From Desulfitobacterium dichloroeliminans LMG P-21439 (GTDB lineage Bacteria > Bacillota > Desulfitobacteriia > Desulfitobacteriales > Desulfitobacteriaceae): a stretch of DNA of 64,000 nucleotides. A model generated the notes under the pieces. That model was not told the origin of the DNA, made no database searches, and saw only the letters and a list, made by a program, of their open reading frames with translations. The DNA is taken from NCBI RefSeq assembly GCF_000243135.2, contig NC_019903.1, forward strand, positions 2,146,001 to 2,210,000, given 5' to 3'. Made by a program: the position numbers and the translations under genes. This document shows, in pieces, positions 22,873 to 31,230 of the stretch. The stretch's first letter is position 1. Each line of letters opens with the position of its first letter.

Positions 22873-24672
22873 CTAAAGAAGAGTCTCCAAGCGATCTAGG
22901 AGTCCTTTAAAGACCTGTAAAGCTTCTCTCACAGGTAGCGGTGTCTCCATATCCACCCCTGCCTTGCGCAATAACTCGATGGGATAGTCTGAGCTGCCGC
23001 TAGACAAAAATTCAAGATAACTCTTCACAGCGGGCTCTCCTTCCTCGAGAATCTTTCTGCCTAAGGCCGTAGCTGCTGAGAATCCCGTGGCATACTTATA
23101 AACATAGAATGCGTTGTAAAAATGAGGAATCCTCGCCCATTCTATAGCGATCTGAGGATCCATAACCACATCCGGACCATAATAATCCTCATTGAGTTTA
23201 AGATAGATACTAGACAACAAATCAGCAGTAAGAGCCTCCCCAGCTTCCACCATGGCATGGGTTTTCATTTCAAACTCCGCGAACATGGTTTGACGGAAAA
23301 CAGTGCCACGAAATTGCTCTAGGTAATGATTTAATAAATAGGCTAGCAATTTCGGGTCTTCAGTTGTATTAAGTAAGTGATTCATGACTAAACCTTCATT
23401 AAGGGTAGAGGCAACTTCAGCCACAAATATCGTGTACCCGGCATAAATATGAGGTTGAGTCTGGTTCGAATAATAGGTATGGAGTGAATGACCCATCTCA
23501 TGAGCGATCGTAAACATCGAATCCAAGGTATCTTGATGATTGAGTAAGACATAAGGATGGGAACCGTATGTACCCCATGAATAAGCACCGCTCGTCTTGC
23601 CTTCGTTTTCATACACATCGATCCAGTGTGAATTGAATCCCTTCTCTAAAACCTCACCATAATCTAGTCCTAAAGGCTTCAACCCTGCCAAACACATTTC
23701 GACAGCTTGCGTATAGGGAATATTCATCTTGACTTCAGACACAACAGGTACATAGATATCATACATATGAAGCTCGTCAAGTCCCATAGCCTTCTTTCTC
23801 AGCTTCACGTAGCGATGAAGCTCTGGCAGAAACTCACGAACCGTTTCAATTAAGGAATGATAGACAGTAAGAGGAACCTTGTCGGCATTTAAGGATGACT
23901 CAATTGCCGAGGGGTAACGACGCGCCTTAGCGAAAAAGGCATCACCTTTGATATTTGAATTGAGAGTAGCTGCCCAAGTATTTATCTGCTTTTGATAGGT
24001 AGCATAGAAGGTTTCAAAAGCCTCTTGTCGAACACGTCGATCTTCGCTTTCCATAAATTGAATATAATTACCTTTGGTGAGCTCAACTTCCGCGCCTTTT
24101 TCATCCTTAATGGTAGGGAATTTCAGATCAGCGTTATTGGCCATCCCGAAAATGGTGCTAGGACCATCGGCAATTTCTCCCATCTCGGCGAGAAGCTTTT
24201 CTTCCGCTGGACTTAAAACATGTTCCCGTTTACGTAGAATATCATCTAAGGCATGATCGTAGAGGGCTAGTTGGGCATTTGCTTGACGAAATTCCTGAAG
24301 CTTCCCATCCGGTAGGGAGAGAATTTCAGGAACTACGAAGGCCAGAGCGCTCCCGACACGTACGGAGAGGGTACCGGCTCGATCTGTTAAGGCTTGATAA
24401 TGGGATTCTCGATTATCCTCATCACGACGCATCCGTGCATAGGTGTAGATTTCTCCCACCCTTTGGCCGATTTCGTCAACCCAGGCAAAGCATGCTAATA
24501 ATGTCTCAGCACTCTCCCCCAGCCGCCCTTGAAATTCTGTAGCTTGTACCAAAAGCTTTTCGGCTTTTGTATACTCTTCTTCCCAAGCTTGATCATGGGG
24601 AAAAATGTCTTCAAGATTCCATTTATATTCTTGAGGGATCTCCGAGCGAGATTTTTGTTTAGCTTGTTCCAT
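22873..24672 (-). CDS. pepF: Oligoendopeptidase F (M3B metallopeptidase)
   Basis: 599 residues, the normal PepF length. The zinc site HEMGH lies in FTIAHEMGHSLHTYY (about residues 387-401) and the third ligand Glu in AEVASTLNEG. PepF cleaves 7-17-residue peptides in the cytoplasm; in Bacillus it can degrade sporulation signal peptides. No signal peptide. AGGAGGT lies before the ATG. It appears monocistronic and runs away from the sRNA and pheA promoters. Confidence 0.95.
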   Translation of the reverse strand: MEQAKQKSRSEIPQEYKWNLEDIFPHDQAWEEEYTKAEKLLVQATEFQGRLGESAETLLACFAWVDEIGQRVGEIYTYARMRRDEDNRESHYQALTDRAGTLSVRVGSALAFVVPEILSLPDGKLQEFRQANAQLALYDHALDDILRKREHVLSPAEEKLLAEMGEIADGPSTIFGMANNADLKFPTIKDEKGAEVELTKGNYIQFMESEDRRVRQEAFETFYATYQKQINTWAATLNSNIKGDAFFAKARRYPSAIESSLNADKVPLTVYHSLIETVREFLPELHRYVKLRKKAMGLDELHMYDIYVPVVSEVKMNIPYTQAVEMCLAGLKPLGLDYGEVLEKGFNSHWIDVYENEGKTSGAYSWGTYGSHPYVLLNHQDTLDSMFTIAHEMGHSLHTYYSNQTQPHIYAGYTIFVAEVASTLNEGLVMNHLLNTTEDPKLLAYLLNHYLEQFRGTVFRQTMFAEFEMKTHAMVEAGEALTADLLSSIYLKLNEDYYGPDVVMDPQIAIEWARIPHFYNAFYVYKYATGFSAATALGRKILEEGEPAVKSYLEFLSSGSSDYPIELLRKAGVDMETPLPVREALQVFKGLLDRLETLL

Positions 24673-24800
24673 TTTGCTTACCTCCTAAATCACACTTACC
24701 TGCTTATTATACACATTAGGGGGAATATTTAGCAAAAATCTCTTCTGCAGTTATTTATCTAAAGTCTGATGTTAAATATTATAACAGGGGATACTCTATA

Positions 24801-24885
24801 AAAAAGTGAAACAGGCAGCGTACGTTCCACTGCCTGTTTCTGCCACCTCGTCCACCTATCTCCCAGGAAGGTTCCCCAACCTTCC
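24801..24885 (-). ncRNA. Probable small RNA, ~85 nt
   Basis: Bounded by a sigma-A-like promoter and an 11-bp terminator (GAAACAGGCAG with CTGCCTGTTTC, then CACTTTTTT). The first 25 nt form a stable hairpin, GGAAGGTT-GGGG-AACCTTCC. The single-stranded linker GGGAGATAGGTGGACGAGG is rich in anti-Shine-Dalgarno-complementary or SD-like GGAG/AGGTGG runs, which could pair with target mRNAs. No coding frame fits. The class is not recognised; a CsfG-like spore-former RNA is only a thought. Confidence 0.62.
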
Positions 24886-24891
24886 ACACAT

Positions 24892-24920
24892 ATTTTAACG
24901 TGCTTATAGGGTTTGTGCAA
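24892..24920 (-). promoter_or_regulatory. Sigma-A promoter of the small RNA
   Basis: TTGCAC (24915-24920) and TAAAAT (24892-24897) on the minus strand with a 17-bp spacer. No open frame with a ribosome site follows before the terminator. Confidence 0.75.
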
Positions 24921-24982
24921 GTTTAAAGTGAGCGGAAATCTCTTAAAATCACATCTTTTAGACATAGAAAAGGAAAAAGCCT

Positions 24983-25011
24983 TTTACATTGTCGAAAGTT
25001 ATTGATATAAT
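24983..25011 (+). promoter_or_regulatory. pheA promoter with embedded Spo0A box
   Basis: TTTACA (24983-24988) and TATAAT (25006-25011) are separated by exactly 17 bp. The spacer contains TGTCGAA (24990-24996), a perfect Spo0A box; a protein bound there would block polymerase. The box could be chance, since a 7-mer occurs several times in 64 kb. Confidence 0.7.
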
Positions 25012-25028
25012 TGGTAAAATCAAATTAT

Positions 25029-25075
25029 GCTTAACTCACCCCTTTCATCGGGATAGTTAAGCTCTTTTTATTTTT
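25029..25075 (+). terminator. Promoter-proximal terminator in the pheA leader
   Basis: GCTTAACT and AGTTAAGC close a stem with an inner CCC/GGG pairing, followed by TCTTTTTATTTTT. It starts about 11 nt after the expected transcript start and lies before the pheA ribosome site, so transcription must pass it. It may act as an attenuator, but no T-box or Phe-rich leader peptide is seen. Confidence 0.75.
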
Positions 25076-25102
25076 GAAAATACCATTGGGGAGGAAGATA
25101 GA

Positions 25103-25960
25103 ATGAGAATTGGATATTTGGGACCGACGGGCAGCTTTTCAGAAGAAGCGCTCCAGCTCTTTTTAACCACTCAACCGGAAATAATGGAACCTCCAGTGGA
25201 GCTCATTCCTTTCACAACGATTCCTAAACTTTTAACTGCTTGTCAAGCTCTTGAGATTGAAGGTGCCTTCGTTCCGCTAGAAAACTCAACCGAAGGTCAA
25301 GTTGCCGTTACCATGGATATGCTAGGTCAAACTGAAAATCTGTATATTATGAGAGAATTTATTCACCCAGTCGATCAATGCTTAATCACCGCCAAACCAC
25401 TGCACCCGCAGGAGATTGAACAAGTATTTTCTCACGAACAAGCCTTAGGGCAATGTCGTGACTTCTTAGAAACTCAACTACCCCAAGCAAGGCATTCTCC
25501 CTGCTTCAGTACTGCGGAGGCGGCAACGAAAATCTCACATAATCCGGACAATAATTGGGCTGCCATCGGTCCTCGTCGATCAGCAGAAATCTATAAACTA
25601 CACTGTCTAGCTGAAAAAATTCAAGACTCTATGCTCAATGCGACACGTTTTGCTTTCGTTGGTCATCATCTCGCCGAGATGAGCGAGGAAGACAAGACAT
25701 CACTTCTAATTGTCACAGGAGATACTCCCGGTGCCCTAGCCAGTGCACTTCAAGAATTTTCCCAACGAAATATAAATTTAAGCCGTATTGAATCGCGACC
25801 TTCAAAAAAAAGGTTGGGAGAGTATGTGTTCTTCATTGACATCGATGGTTATGTTTTCTCTTCTTCGCTCCAAGATGCTCTCTGGGCTTTAAAAAATATA
25901 GGCGTTAATACTAAACTTCTCGGCTCATACCCTAAAGCCAAACCACTCGCCAAAGATTAA
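25103..25960 (+). CDS. pheA: Prephenate dehydratase
   Basis: 285 residues, monofunctional. It converts prephenate to phenylpyruvate for phenylalanine synthesis. The PDT domain (about residues 1-185) starts MRIGYLGPTGSFSEEALQLF and has the catalytic stretch LNATRFAFVG. The C-terminal ACT domain (TSLLIVTGDTPGALASAL; NLSRIESRPSK) carries the ESRP motif that senses phenylalanine. GGGGAGGAAG precedes the ATG. The leader has a terminator-like hairpin. A bidirectional terminator separates it from convergent thrC. Confidence 0.96.
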   Translation: MRIGYLGPTGSFSEEALQLFLTTQPEIMEPPVELIPFTTIPKLLTACQALEIEGAFVPLENSTEGQVAVTMDMLGQTENLYIMREFIHPVDQCLITAKPLHPQEIEQVFSHEQALGQCRDFLETQLPQARHSPCFSTAEAATKISHNPDNNWAAIGPRRSAEIYKLHCLAEKIQDSMLNATRFAFVGHHLAEMSEEDKTSLLIVTGDTPGALASALQEFSQRNINLSRIESRPSKKRLGEYVFFIDIDGYVFSSSLQDALWALKNIGVNTKLLGSYPKAKPLAKD

Positions 25961-25970
25961 TAGGAAATAT

Positions 25971-26015
25971 AAAACGAGTTCGGGGGATGAGCATATCAGC
26001 ACCCGAACTCGTTTT
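25971..26015. terminator. Bidirectional terminator, pheA / thrC
   Basis: AAAACGAGTTCGGG and CCCGAACTCGTTTT form a perfect 14-bp stem between convergent pheA and thrC. A/T-rich stem bases serve as T tracts on each strand. Confidence 0.9.
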
Positions 26016-26018
26016 GGC

Positions 26019-27494
26019 TTAAGATATATAAACTTTTCTAATCAGCTCAGAAATCTCTTTTGGTCTGACGTGGCTCAGACCAAAGGTTTGTTTATCCTCT
26101 AATCCCTGAAGTCCTTGGGGAATCGCCCAACCGGTGATCTCACTCAGCTTCTTTAAATTAATCCATTCATCCCCTGATACAGCACTGGCATCGATGCCCT
26201 CAAGAACAGTTTTAGCAAATTTGAACGGGCTTGCCGTTGAAGCAATGATTGTAAATGTCTTATCACCCGTCTTCTTCGTATAATCATCGTATACTTTCAC
26301 GGCAACGGCAGTATGAGGATCTAAGACATAAGAGTATTCTTGGTAGACAGCCTTAATGACCATCTGAACCTCTGCTTCACTGGCCCAGCCGGCAACAACT
26401 GCCTCCCTTGCCATGGCCAGTGTGTCGGAATCAACCTTGAATTCACCTCGTTCCTGAAGTTGTTTATACCAATTGTTGATTTTATCCGGTCTTTTCCCCG
26501 ACATCTCATACAAAAAGCGTTCGAAGTTGCTGGATATCAAGATATCCATCGATGGCGAGGAGGTCACATAAAAAGATCGATTACGATTGTAGATTCCCTC
26601 AACAAAGAAATCCGTCAAAACATTATTCTCATTGGAGGCACAAATCAGTTTATTAATCGGTAACCCCATCATCCTGGCATAATAGGCTGCAAGGATATTA
26701 CCAAAGTTACCCGTGGGCACAACCACATTCATCTTTTCTCCGGGACGAAGTGATTGGGACTCCACTGCTTGTAGATAAGCCCAAAAATAATAGACGATTT
26801 GCGGCAAGAGCCTACCCCAGTTGATTGAATTAGCTGAAGAAAAAGCGATCCCCCGTTGATTAAAGGTTTCTCTCAATTTTGAATTGGCGAAGATCTCCTT
26901 TACTGCGGATTGACATTGGTCAAAGTTGCCCATGACGGGAACCACTCGGGTATTCACTCCATCAGTTGTGGTCATTTGCCGCTCTTGAACGGTGCTGACG
27001 CCACTCTCGGGATAAAAGACTATAATCTCTGTGCCCTTTACATTCTTAAAGCCTTCCAAGGCAGCCTTGCCGGTATCACCCGAAGTAGCTACAAGAATCA
27101 GGACTCTATCTGTTTGGGTTAAAACCTTCATACTTTCTCCAAGTAAATGGGGCAGAACTTGTAACGCCATATCCTTAAAGGCAGCAGTAGGTCCATGCCA
27201 TAATTCCAGTATTCCCATCTTCCCTACGTTTACCAATGGTGCGGGATTATCAGAATCAAAGACATTCTTATTATATATTTCTGAAGCCTCAATACATTTT
27301 TCTTTCGTAAAATCGGGAAGATAGGATTGAAAAATCAATTGGGCAAGCTGCGGATAGGTTATTCCGCGAATGTCTTCCCAGTTGATTTTAGGGTAATGCT
27401 TTGGAACAAATAATCCTCCCACCGGAACCATACCCAAGGCAATGGCTTCTTTTCCTGTTTGTTCCGGATAGTTTCCTCTAGTGCTTTCGTACAA
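26019..27494 (-). CDS. thrC: Threonine synthase
   Basis: 491 residues, a PLP enzyme that converts O-phosphohomoserine to threonine. The N-terminus MYESTRGNYPEQTGKEAI, the PLP-lysine motif in GPTAAFKDMALQ, and the glycine-rich phosphate loop VATSGDTGKAALEG match the long ThrC form (E. coli/yeast type). The start is a TTG behind GGGGAGTG; the homologous start YESTRG in other species supports it. No hom or thrB gene adjoins. Confidence 0.95.
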   Translation of the reverse strand: MYESTRGNYPEQTGKEAIALGMVPVGGLFVPKHYPKINWEDIRGITYPQLAQLIFQSYLPDFTKEKCIEASEIYNKNVFDSDNPAPLVNVGKMGILELWHGPTAAFKDMALQVLPHLLGESMKVLTQTDRVLILVATSGDTGKAALEGFKNVKGTEIIVFYPESGVSTVQERQMTTTDGVNTRVVPVMGNFDQCQSAVKEIFANSKLRETFNQRGIAFSSANSINWGRLLPQIVYYFWAYLQAVESQSLRPGEKMNVVVPTGNFGNILAAYYARMMGLPINKLICASNENNVLTDFFVEGIYNRNRSFYVTSSPSMDILISSNFERFLYEMSGKRPDKINNWYKQLQERGEFKVDSDTLAMAREAVVAGWASEAEVQMVIKAVYQEYSYVLDPHTAVAVKVYDDYTKKTGDKTFTIIASTASPFKFAKTVLEGIDASAVSGDEWINLKKLSEITGWAIPQGLQGLEDKQTFGLSHVRPKEISELIRKVYIS

Positions 27495-27677
27495 TGCGCT
27501 TCACTCCCCAAGACAATATCCGATTTGTATTCGCCACAGATAGACATTTTTCCTTCTCCAGTATACCATAACTATAGGAAAGTCATTCTCCAAAGACAGA
27601 GGAAGGTGTCGCACTTCTGGAGAATTATTCAAATATCGAAAATCTTTCAGCAGATCATATGGAAAAGGAGCATTAAA

Positions 27678-29066
27678 ATGAGTGTAAAGGAGACTACTCA
27701 CCGTCAATATCGGCAAACCCTCATTTTCGGTTTAATAATGATTATCGAGGAGCTTTTCCCACAAGAAAAACTCAAGATTCAGTATTCCATTTTGGATGGT
27801 GTATACTGCGAATTAGAAAATTCCCCTCTCTCTTCTCGAGAAGTATCCCAAATCGATGAAAGGTTGCATGAGTGGGTAGACACCAAGCCCCAAATCCTGT
27901 CCTGCGAGGAGGAGGATGGGTTCTTCCACACAAAGGTCAACCAGACATTTGTAAAGTCTCTTTACCCTGCTTTACGCCCCACAGGAGCCCTTTACCCCTA
28001 TACCTTAATCTATTATCATCCTGGCTTTATCTTACACTTCTCCAACTCTGAATATCCCTGCGAGCTACCCAACTTTGTCCCGCCAGAAAAATTAGCCGCC
28101 ACCTTTCTGGAATCTCAACGTTGGGTAGAAAACCTCCACTTGGATCAGGTAGAAGATATTAATCAAAATATCCTTGATGGTAAAACCATGGAGTTAATCT
28201 CTTTAGCAGAAGCATTACATGAAAAGAAAATCTCATTAATTGCAGACCGAATCCTCAGCCAAATTAAAAATCTACGTATTATTCTTATCTCAGGCCCTTC
28301 ATCTTCTGGAAAAACCACTTTCGCTCAACGCCTATCTACTCAACTTTGTGTTAATGGTATTCGTCCCAACGCCCTGTCTCTGGATGATTATTTCTTAGAC
28401 CGAGAGCACACCCCTCGCGATCAAGACGGTCAATATGATTTCGAGGCTCTTGAAGCTCTCGACTTACCTCTATTAAATCAACATGTAAGTGCATTAATTC
28501 GTGGTGAAGAAATTGAGTGTCCTATCTTCGATTTTGTGGAGGGGCGACGCAAGAACGAAGGTAAACGTATGAAATTAGCAAACGATGAAATATTGATTAT
28601 GGAAGGGATCCATGCGCTAAATCCACGGCTATTACCCTCTTTGGTGCGTTCTCATCTCTTCAAGATCTATATAAGTGCCCTCTTCCAGCCCAATATTGAT
28701 GCTCATAACCGAATCTCGACAACGGATGTACGTCAAATTCGGCGTATCGTCCGCGATGATAAGTACCGGGGGATTAACTCCGAAAAAACCCTTAATCAAT
28801 GGCCCAGTGTACGACGAGGAGAGATCAACAACATTTTCCCCTATCAAGAGGAAGCAGATGTTATGTTCAATTCCAGCCTATTATATGAATTGAACGCTCT
28901 TAAAGCCTATGCGGAACCTCTGCTCATTACCATTACAACTGACCATCCCTATCATGCCACCGCGGCCCATCTCTTAAGACTTCTACATCATTTTCAAACT
29001 ATGGATGTGGGTAAAGTTCCTTTCAACTCTATCTTAAGAGAGTTTATTGGTGGCGGAATATATTAG
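27678..29066 (+). CDS. Uridine kinase/phosphoribulokinase-like P-loop kinase with N-terminal ThrRS-like region
   Basis: 462 residues. The first ~190 residues resemble the catalytic-domain-preceding (second additional) part of threonyl-tRNA synthetase; the rest is a PRK/uridine kinase domain with Walker A GPSSSGKTT (about residue 218), a DDYF motif (LSLDDYFLDREHTPRDQDGQ) and MEGIHALNP. Family members are annotated as nucleoside or uridine kinase, but the true substrate is often unknown. AAAAGGAG lies 8 nt before the ATG at 27678; longer in-frame starts upstream lack a ribosome site. Confidence 0.85.
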   Translation: MSVKETTHRQYRQTLIFGLIMIIEELFPQEKLKIQYSILDGVYCELENSPLSSREVSQIDERLHEWVDTKPQILSCEEEDGFFHTKVNQTFVKSLYPALRPTGALYPYTLIYYHPGFILHFSNSEYPCELPNFVPPEKLAATFLESQRWVENLHLDQVEDINQNILDGKTMELISLAEALHEKKISLIADRILSQIKNLRIILISGPSSSGKTTFAQRLSTQLCVNGIRPNALSLDDYFLDREHTPRDQDGQYDFEALEALDLPLLNQHVSALIRGEEIECPIFDFVEGRRKNEGKRMKLANDEILIMEGIHALNPRLLPSLVRSHLFKIYISALFQPNIDAHNRISTTDVRQIRRIVRDDKYRGINSEKTLNQWPSVRRGEINNIFPYQEEADVMFNSSLLYELNALKAYAEPLLITITTDHPYHATAAHLLRLLHHFQTMDVGKVPFNSILREFIGGGIY

Positions 29067-29081
29067 TATTTATCTGCAAAA

Positions 29082-29114
29082 ATGGAGCTGACCATTTATT
29101 ATGATCAGCTCCAT
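29082..29114. terminator. Hairpin after the kinase gene
   Basis: ATGGAGCTGA and TCAGCTCCAT form a perfect 10-bp stem with a 13-nt loop between two convergent genes. The T tract is short on the plus strand; on the minus strand the stem is followed by TTTTTGC. Confidence 0.75.
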
Positions 29115-29134
29115 TCATATTCGTATCGTTCTTA

Positions 29135-29320
29135 TTACTTATCGGTAGCGAGGATTCCGCCCGTCGCAAAATCTCCCCTGGCCATCTCCCGAATAATAAT
29201 ACTTACACTCTCAGGTTTCGCACCTGTGGATTCGACAATGGCCTGGGTCACTTTTTCTACCATTTGCCTTTTTTGCTCATGTGTCCGCCCTTCTAGTAAA
29301 TCAATCTGAACGAATGGCAT
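29135..29320 (-). CDS. 4-oxalocrotonate tautomerase family protein
   Basis: 61 residues beginning Met-Pro-Phe-Val-Gln-Ile, so after Met removal Pro1 is the catalytic base typical of this superfamily. The following EGRTHEQKRQMVEKVTQAIV and the end RGDFATGGILATDK match bacterial 4-OT/YwhB-like proteins. It probably isomerises a keto-enol acid. The ATG is fixed at 29320 by the need for Pro2. No aromatic degradation genes are adjacent; the FAH-family gene nearby could share keto-acid chemistry, but this is speculative. Confidence 0.9.
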   Translation of the reverse strand: MPFVQIDLLEGRTHEQKRQMVEKVTQAIVESTGAKPESVSIIIREMARGDFATGGILATDK

Positions 29321-29428
29321 CACAAATCATCCTTTCCAATGTCTATAAAACTATATTATAGTATTATTATGCCGCTCTTATTAGCACCCTAGTATCCAAG
29401 GTGTCTCGATGCACCATTTGAATTACAC

Positions 29429-29734
29429 TCAACTATTTAGCACCCCAATGCCAAACTCGTAATCCTTCTCTTTAGCTAGCTGAAGTAGCAGTTCCGGAGA
29501 AGCAATCATGGCTTCCTTTTCCTGTCGTGAAAAGCGTTTGATGAAAGCTTCTAAGCGAAGTGCCTGACTGCGGTTCTCCACTACCCAAGCTTGCTTGAGA
29601 ATTACAGGCCTCCGTCCTCGGGTATACTTAGCACCTTTCCCCTCATTGTGCTCCTTAATTCTTCTCTCCAAGTGCGGTGTTATACCTGTATAGAGAGTCT
29701 TTCCTGCACAAAGAAGGATATAAACCCAGTACAT
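29429..29734 (-). CDS. GIY-YIG nuclease-like protein (YhbQ/UPF0213)
   Basis: 101 residues consisting of one GIY-YIG domain: MYWVYILLCAGKTLYTGIT has the Y-x-Y-I-L and Y-T-G-I elements, followed by the conserved Arg (LERRIKEHN) and Glu later (RLEAFIKR). Stand-alone YhbQ/UPF0213 members are presumed DNA-repair or structure-specific nucleases. It starts 3 nt after the stop of the FAH-family gene, so the two are co-translated despite unrelated predicted jobs. Confidence 0.88.
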   Translation of the reverse strand: MYWVYILLCAGKTLYTGITPHLERRIKEHNEGKGAKYTRGRRPVILKQAWVVENRSQALRLEAFIKRFSRQEKEAMIASPELLLQLAKEKDYEFGIGVLNS

Positions 29735-29737
29735 ATT

Positions 29738-30493
29738 CTAACTGACCTTATTCTCTAGCTTGCCGATGCCTTCGATCTCAACGGTGATGACATCGCCAGC
29801 TTTCATGGGGCCAACTCCTTCCGGAGTACCGGTCATAATAAGGTCTCCGGGGTTCAGTGTCATGATCTGTGAAATATAGCTGATTAACTCGGGAACAGAA
29901 CTAAGTAAATTTCGAGTATTGGAAGACTGCCTCACTTCACCATTCAGTAAAGAACGGATGTTCAAGTTATTATAATCAAGTTCTGGAACAATCCACGGAC
30001 CGATGGGACAAAAGGTATCGAAACCTTTACAGCGGGTCCATTGACCATCCTTCTTTTGTAAATCTCTTGCCGTGACATCATTTCCACAGGTATAACCAAA
30101 GATATAATCCGGCGCCTGGTCTACCGAGATATTCTTGGCGGTTTTCCCCATGACTACCACAAGCTCAGCCTCATATTCAACTTGTTGGCTCATATCCGGA
30201 TAATCAATCACATCTTCTGGGCCGATCAATGCTGTCGAGGGTTTAAGGAAAATCACGGGGTCATCATGGCGAGTATGTCCTAACTCCACGATGTGCTTGG
30301 CATAGTTTAAGCCGATGCAAACAATTTTACTCGGCTGTACCGGTGCTAAGAGACGCACCCCTGCCAAGGAAATGATTTGTCCGGTTTTCTGGCAACCATC
30401 TTCTAAATATGATCGGTCAAGAACATTGATACTTTCACCCTCGACTTGGCCGAATAGTATTTTCCCCTCATAAGAAAACCTTAAGTATCTCAT
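29738..30493 (-). CDS. Fumarylacetoacetate hydrolase-family protein
   Basis: 251 residues. The FAH core has the metal-site Glu motif VEYEAELVVVMGK and the downstream FGYTCGNDVTARDLQ with Asp, plus TGTPEGVGPMKAGDV, which places it with FAHD1/YcgM-type acylpyruvate hydrolases or oxaloacetate decarboxylases. An N-terminal ~50-residue cap domain is present. AAGGGAGAG precedes the ATG. Without pathway neighbours the substrate (acylpyruvate, oxaloacetate or a catechol-derived keto acid) is undetermined. Confidence 0.9.
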   Translation of the reverse strand: MRYLRFSYEGKILFGQVEGESINVLDRSYLEDGCQKTGQIISLAGVRLLAPVQPSKIVCIGLNYAKHIVELGHTRHDDPVIFLKPSTALIGPEDVIDYPDMSQQVEYEAELVVVMGKTAKNISVDQAPDYIFGYTCGNDVTARDLQKKDGQWTRCKGFDTFCPIGPWIVPELDYNNLNIRSLLNGEVRQSSNTRNLLSSVPELISYISQIMTLNPGDLIMTGTPEGVGPMKAGDVITVEIEGIGKLENKVS

Positions 30494-30558
30494 TAAATCT
30501 CTCCCTTCCCCAAAATTACTTTCGATAACTACTAATATTATAACTTCTGGAGGTTATT

Positions 30559-31230
30559 ATGAGCAAAGACGATTCCGAACTATTAACCGCCCCGCAAAGA
30601 GTGGAGTCTATTCTGATCCTTTTGGGAAAGACTTACCCTGATGCCCATTGTGAACTTAACTTTTCCAGCCCATTTGAGCTGCTTATCGCCACCATGCTCA
30701 GTGCTCAGGCTACGGATAAAAAAGTGAACCAAGTGACTGAAAAGCTCTTCCTGAAACACAAAACTCCTGAAGACTTTTTGACCTTGACTCTGTACGAGAT
30801 GGAAAACGCCATCAAAGAACTAGGACTCTACCATAATAAAGCCAAAAACATCCTCTCTACCTGCCGTATTTTAGTAGAGGACTATGGAAGTAGGGTTCCC
30901 GATCAGATGGACGCTCTGACTCAATTGCCCGGAGTGGGCAGAAAAACAGCCAATGTGGTATTAAGTAATGCCTTTAATATACCCGCTTTGGCTGTGGACA
31001 CCCATGTTCTCCGCGTCTCTAATCGCTTGGGATTAGCCTCTGGCACAAATCCCGATCTCATTGAGAAACAGCTGAAGAGCCTGATTCCCCGTTCTCAGTG
31101 GATTCAAGCTCATCATTGGCTTATTTGGCATGGCCGCAGAATCTGTGCCGCCCGAAATCCCAAATGCCAAGATTGTCCCTTGACTACTTTGTGTCCAAGC
31201 TCATCCATCCCGGTCCCAATACCAAATTAG
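30559..31230 (+). CDS. nth: Endonuclease III
   Basis: 223 residues, a base-excision-repair DNA glycosylase/AP lyase for oxidised pyrimidines. The helix-hairpin-helix LPGVGRKTANVVLSNAF contains the catalytic Lys, and the catalytic Asp follows in VDTHVLRVSNRLGL. The C-terminal [4Fe-4S] loop C-x6-C-x2-C-x5-C is complete (CAARNPKCQDCPLTTLC). GGAGGT precedes the ATG. Its stop shares 4 bp with the stop of the convergent HD-GYP gene, so no room for a terminator exists between them. Confidence 0.97.
   Translation: MSKDDSELLTAPQRVESILILLGKTYPDAHCELNFSSPFELLIATMLSAQATDKKVNQVTEKLFLKHKTPEDFLTLTLYEMENAIKELGLYHNKAKNILSTCRILVEDYGSRVPDQMDALTQLPGVGRKTANVVLSNAFNIPALAVDTHVLRVSNRLGLASGTNPDLIEKQLKSLIPRSQWIQAHHWLIWHGRRICAARNPKCQDCPLTTLCPSSSIPVPIPN

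Larger units (their letters stand above)
24673..25102. other. 430-bp divergent regulatory region between pepF and pheA
   Basis: This gap holds a short minus-strand transcription unit (promoter 24892-24920, probable sRNA 24801-24885) and, divergently, the pheA promoter (24983-25011) with a terminator hairpin right behind it. No protein-coding frame with a ribosome site was found in it apart from the pheA start. Confidence 0.6.

Noticed and set aside
24842-25102. T-box riboswitch before pheA
   Set aside because: No AGGGUGGNACCGCG-like antiterminator box or specifier stem; the terminator is too close to the transcription start.
27359-27547. 62-codon minus-strand frame over the thrC start
   Set aside because: Overlaps thrC in another frame; thrC homology (YESTRG) and ribosome site support the thrC reading.
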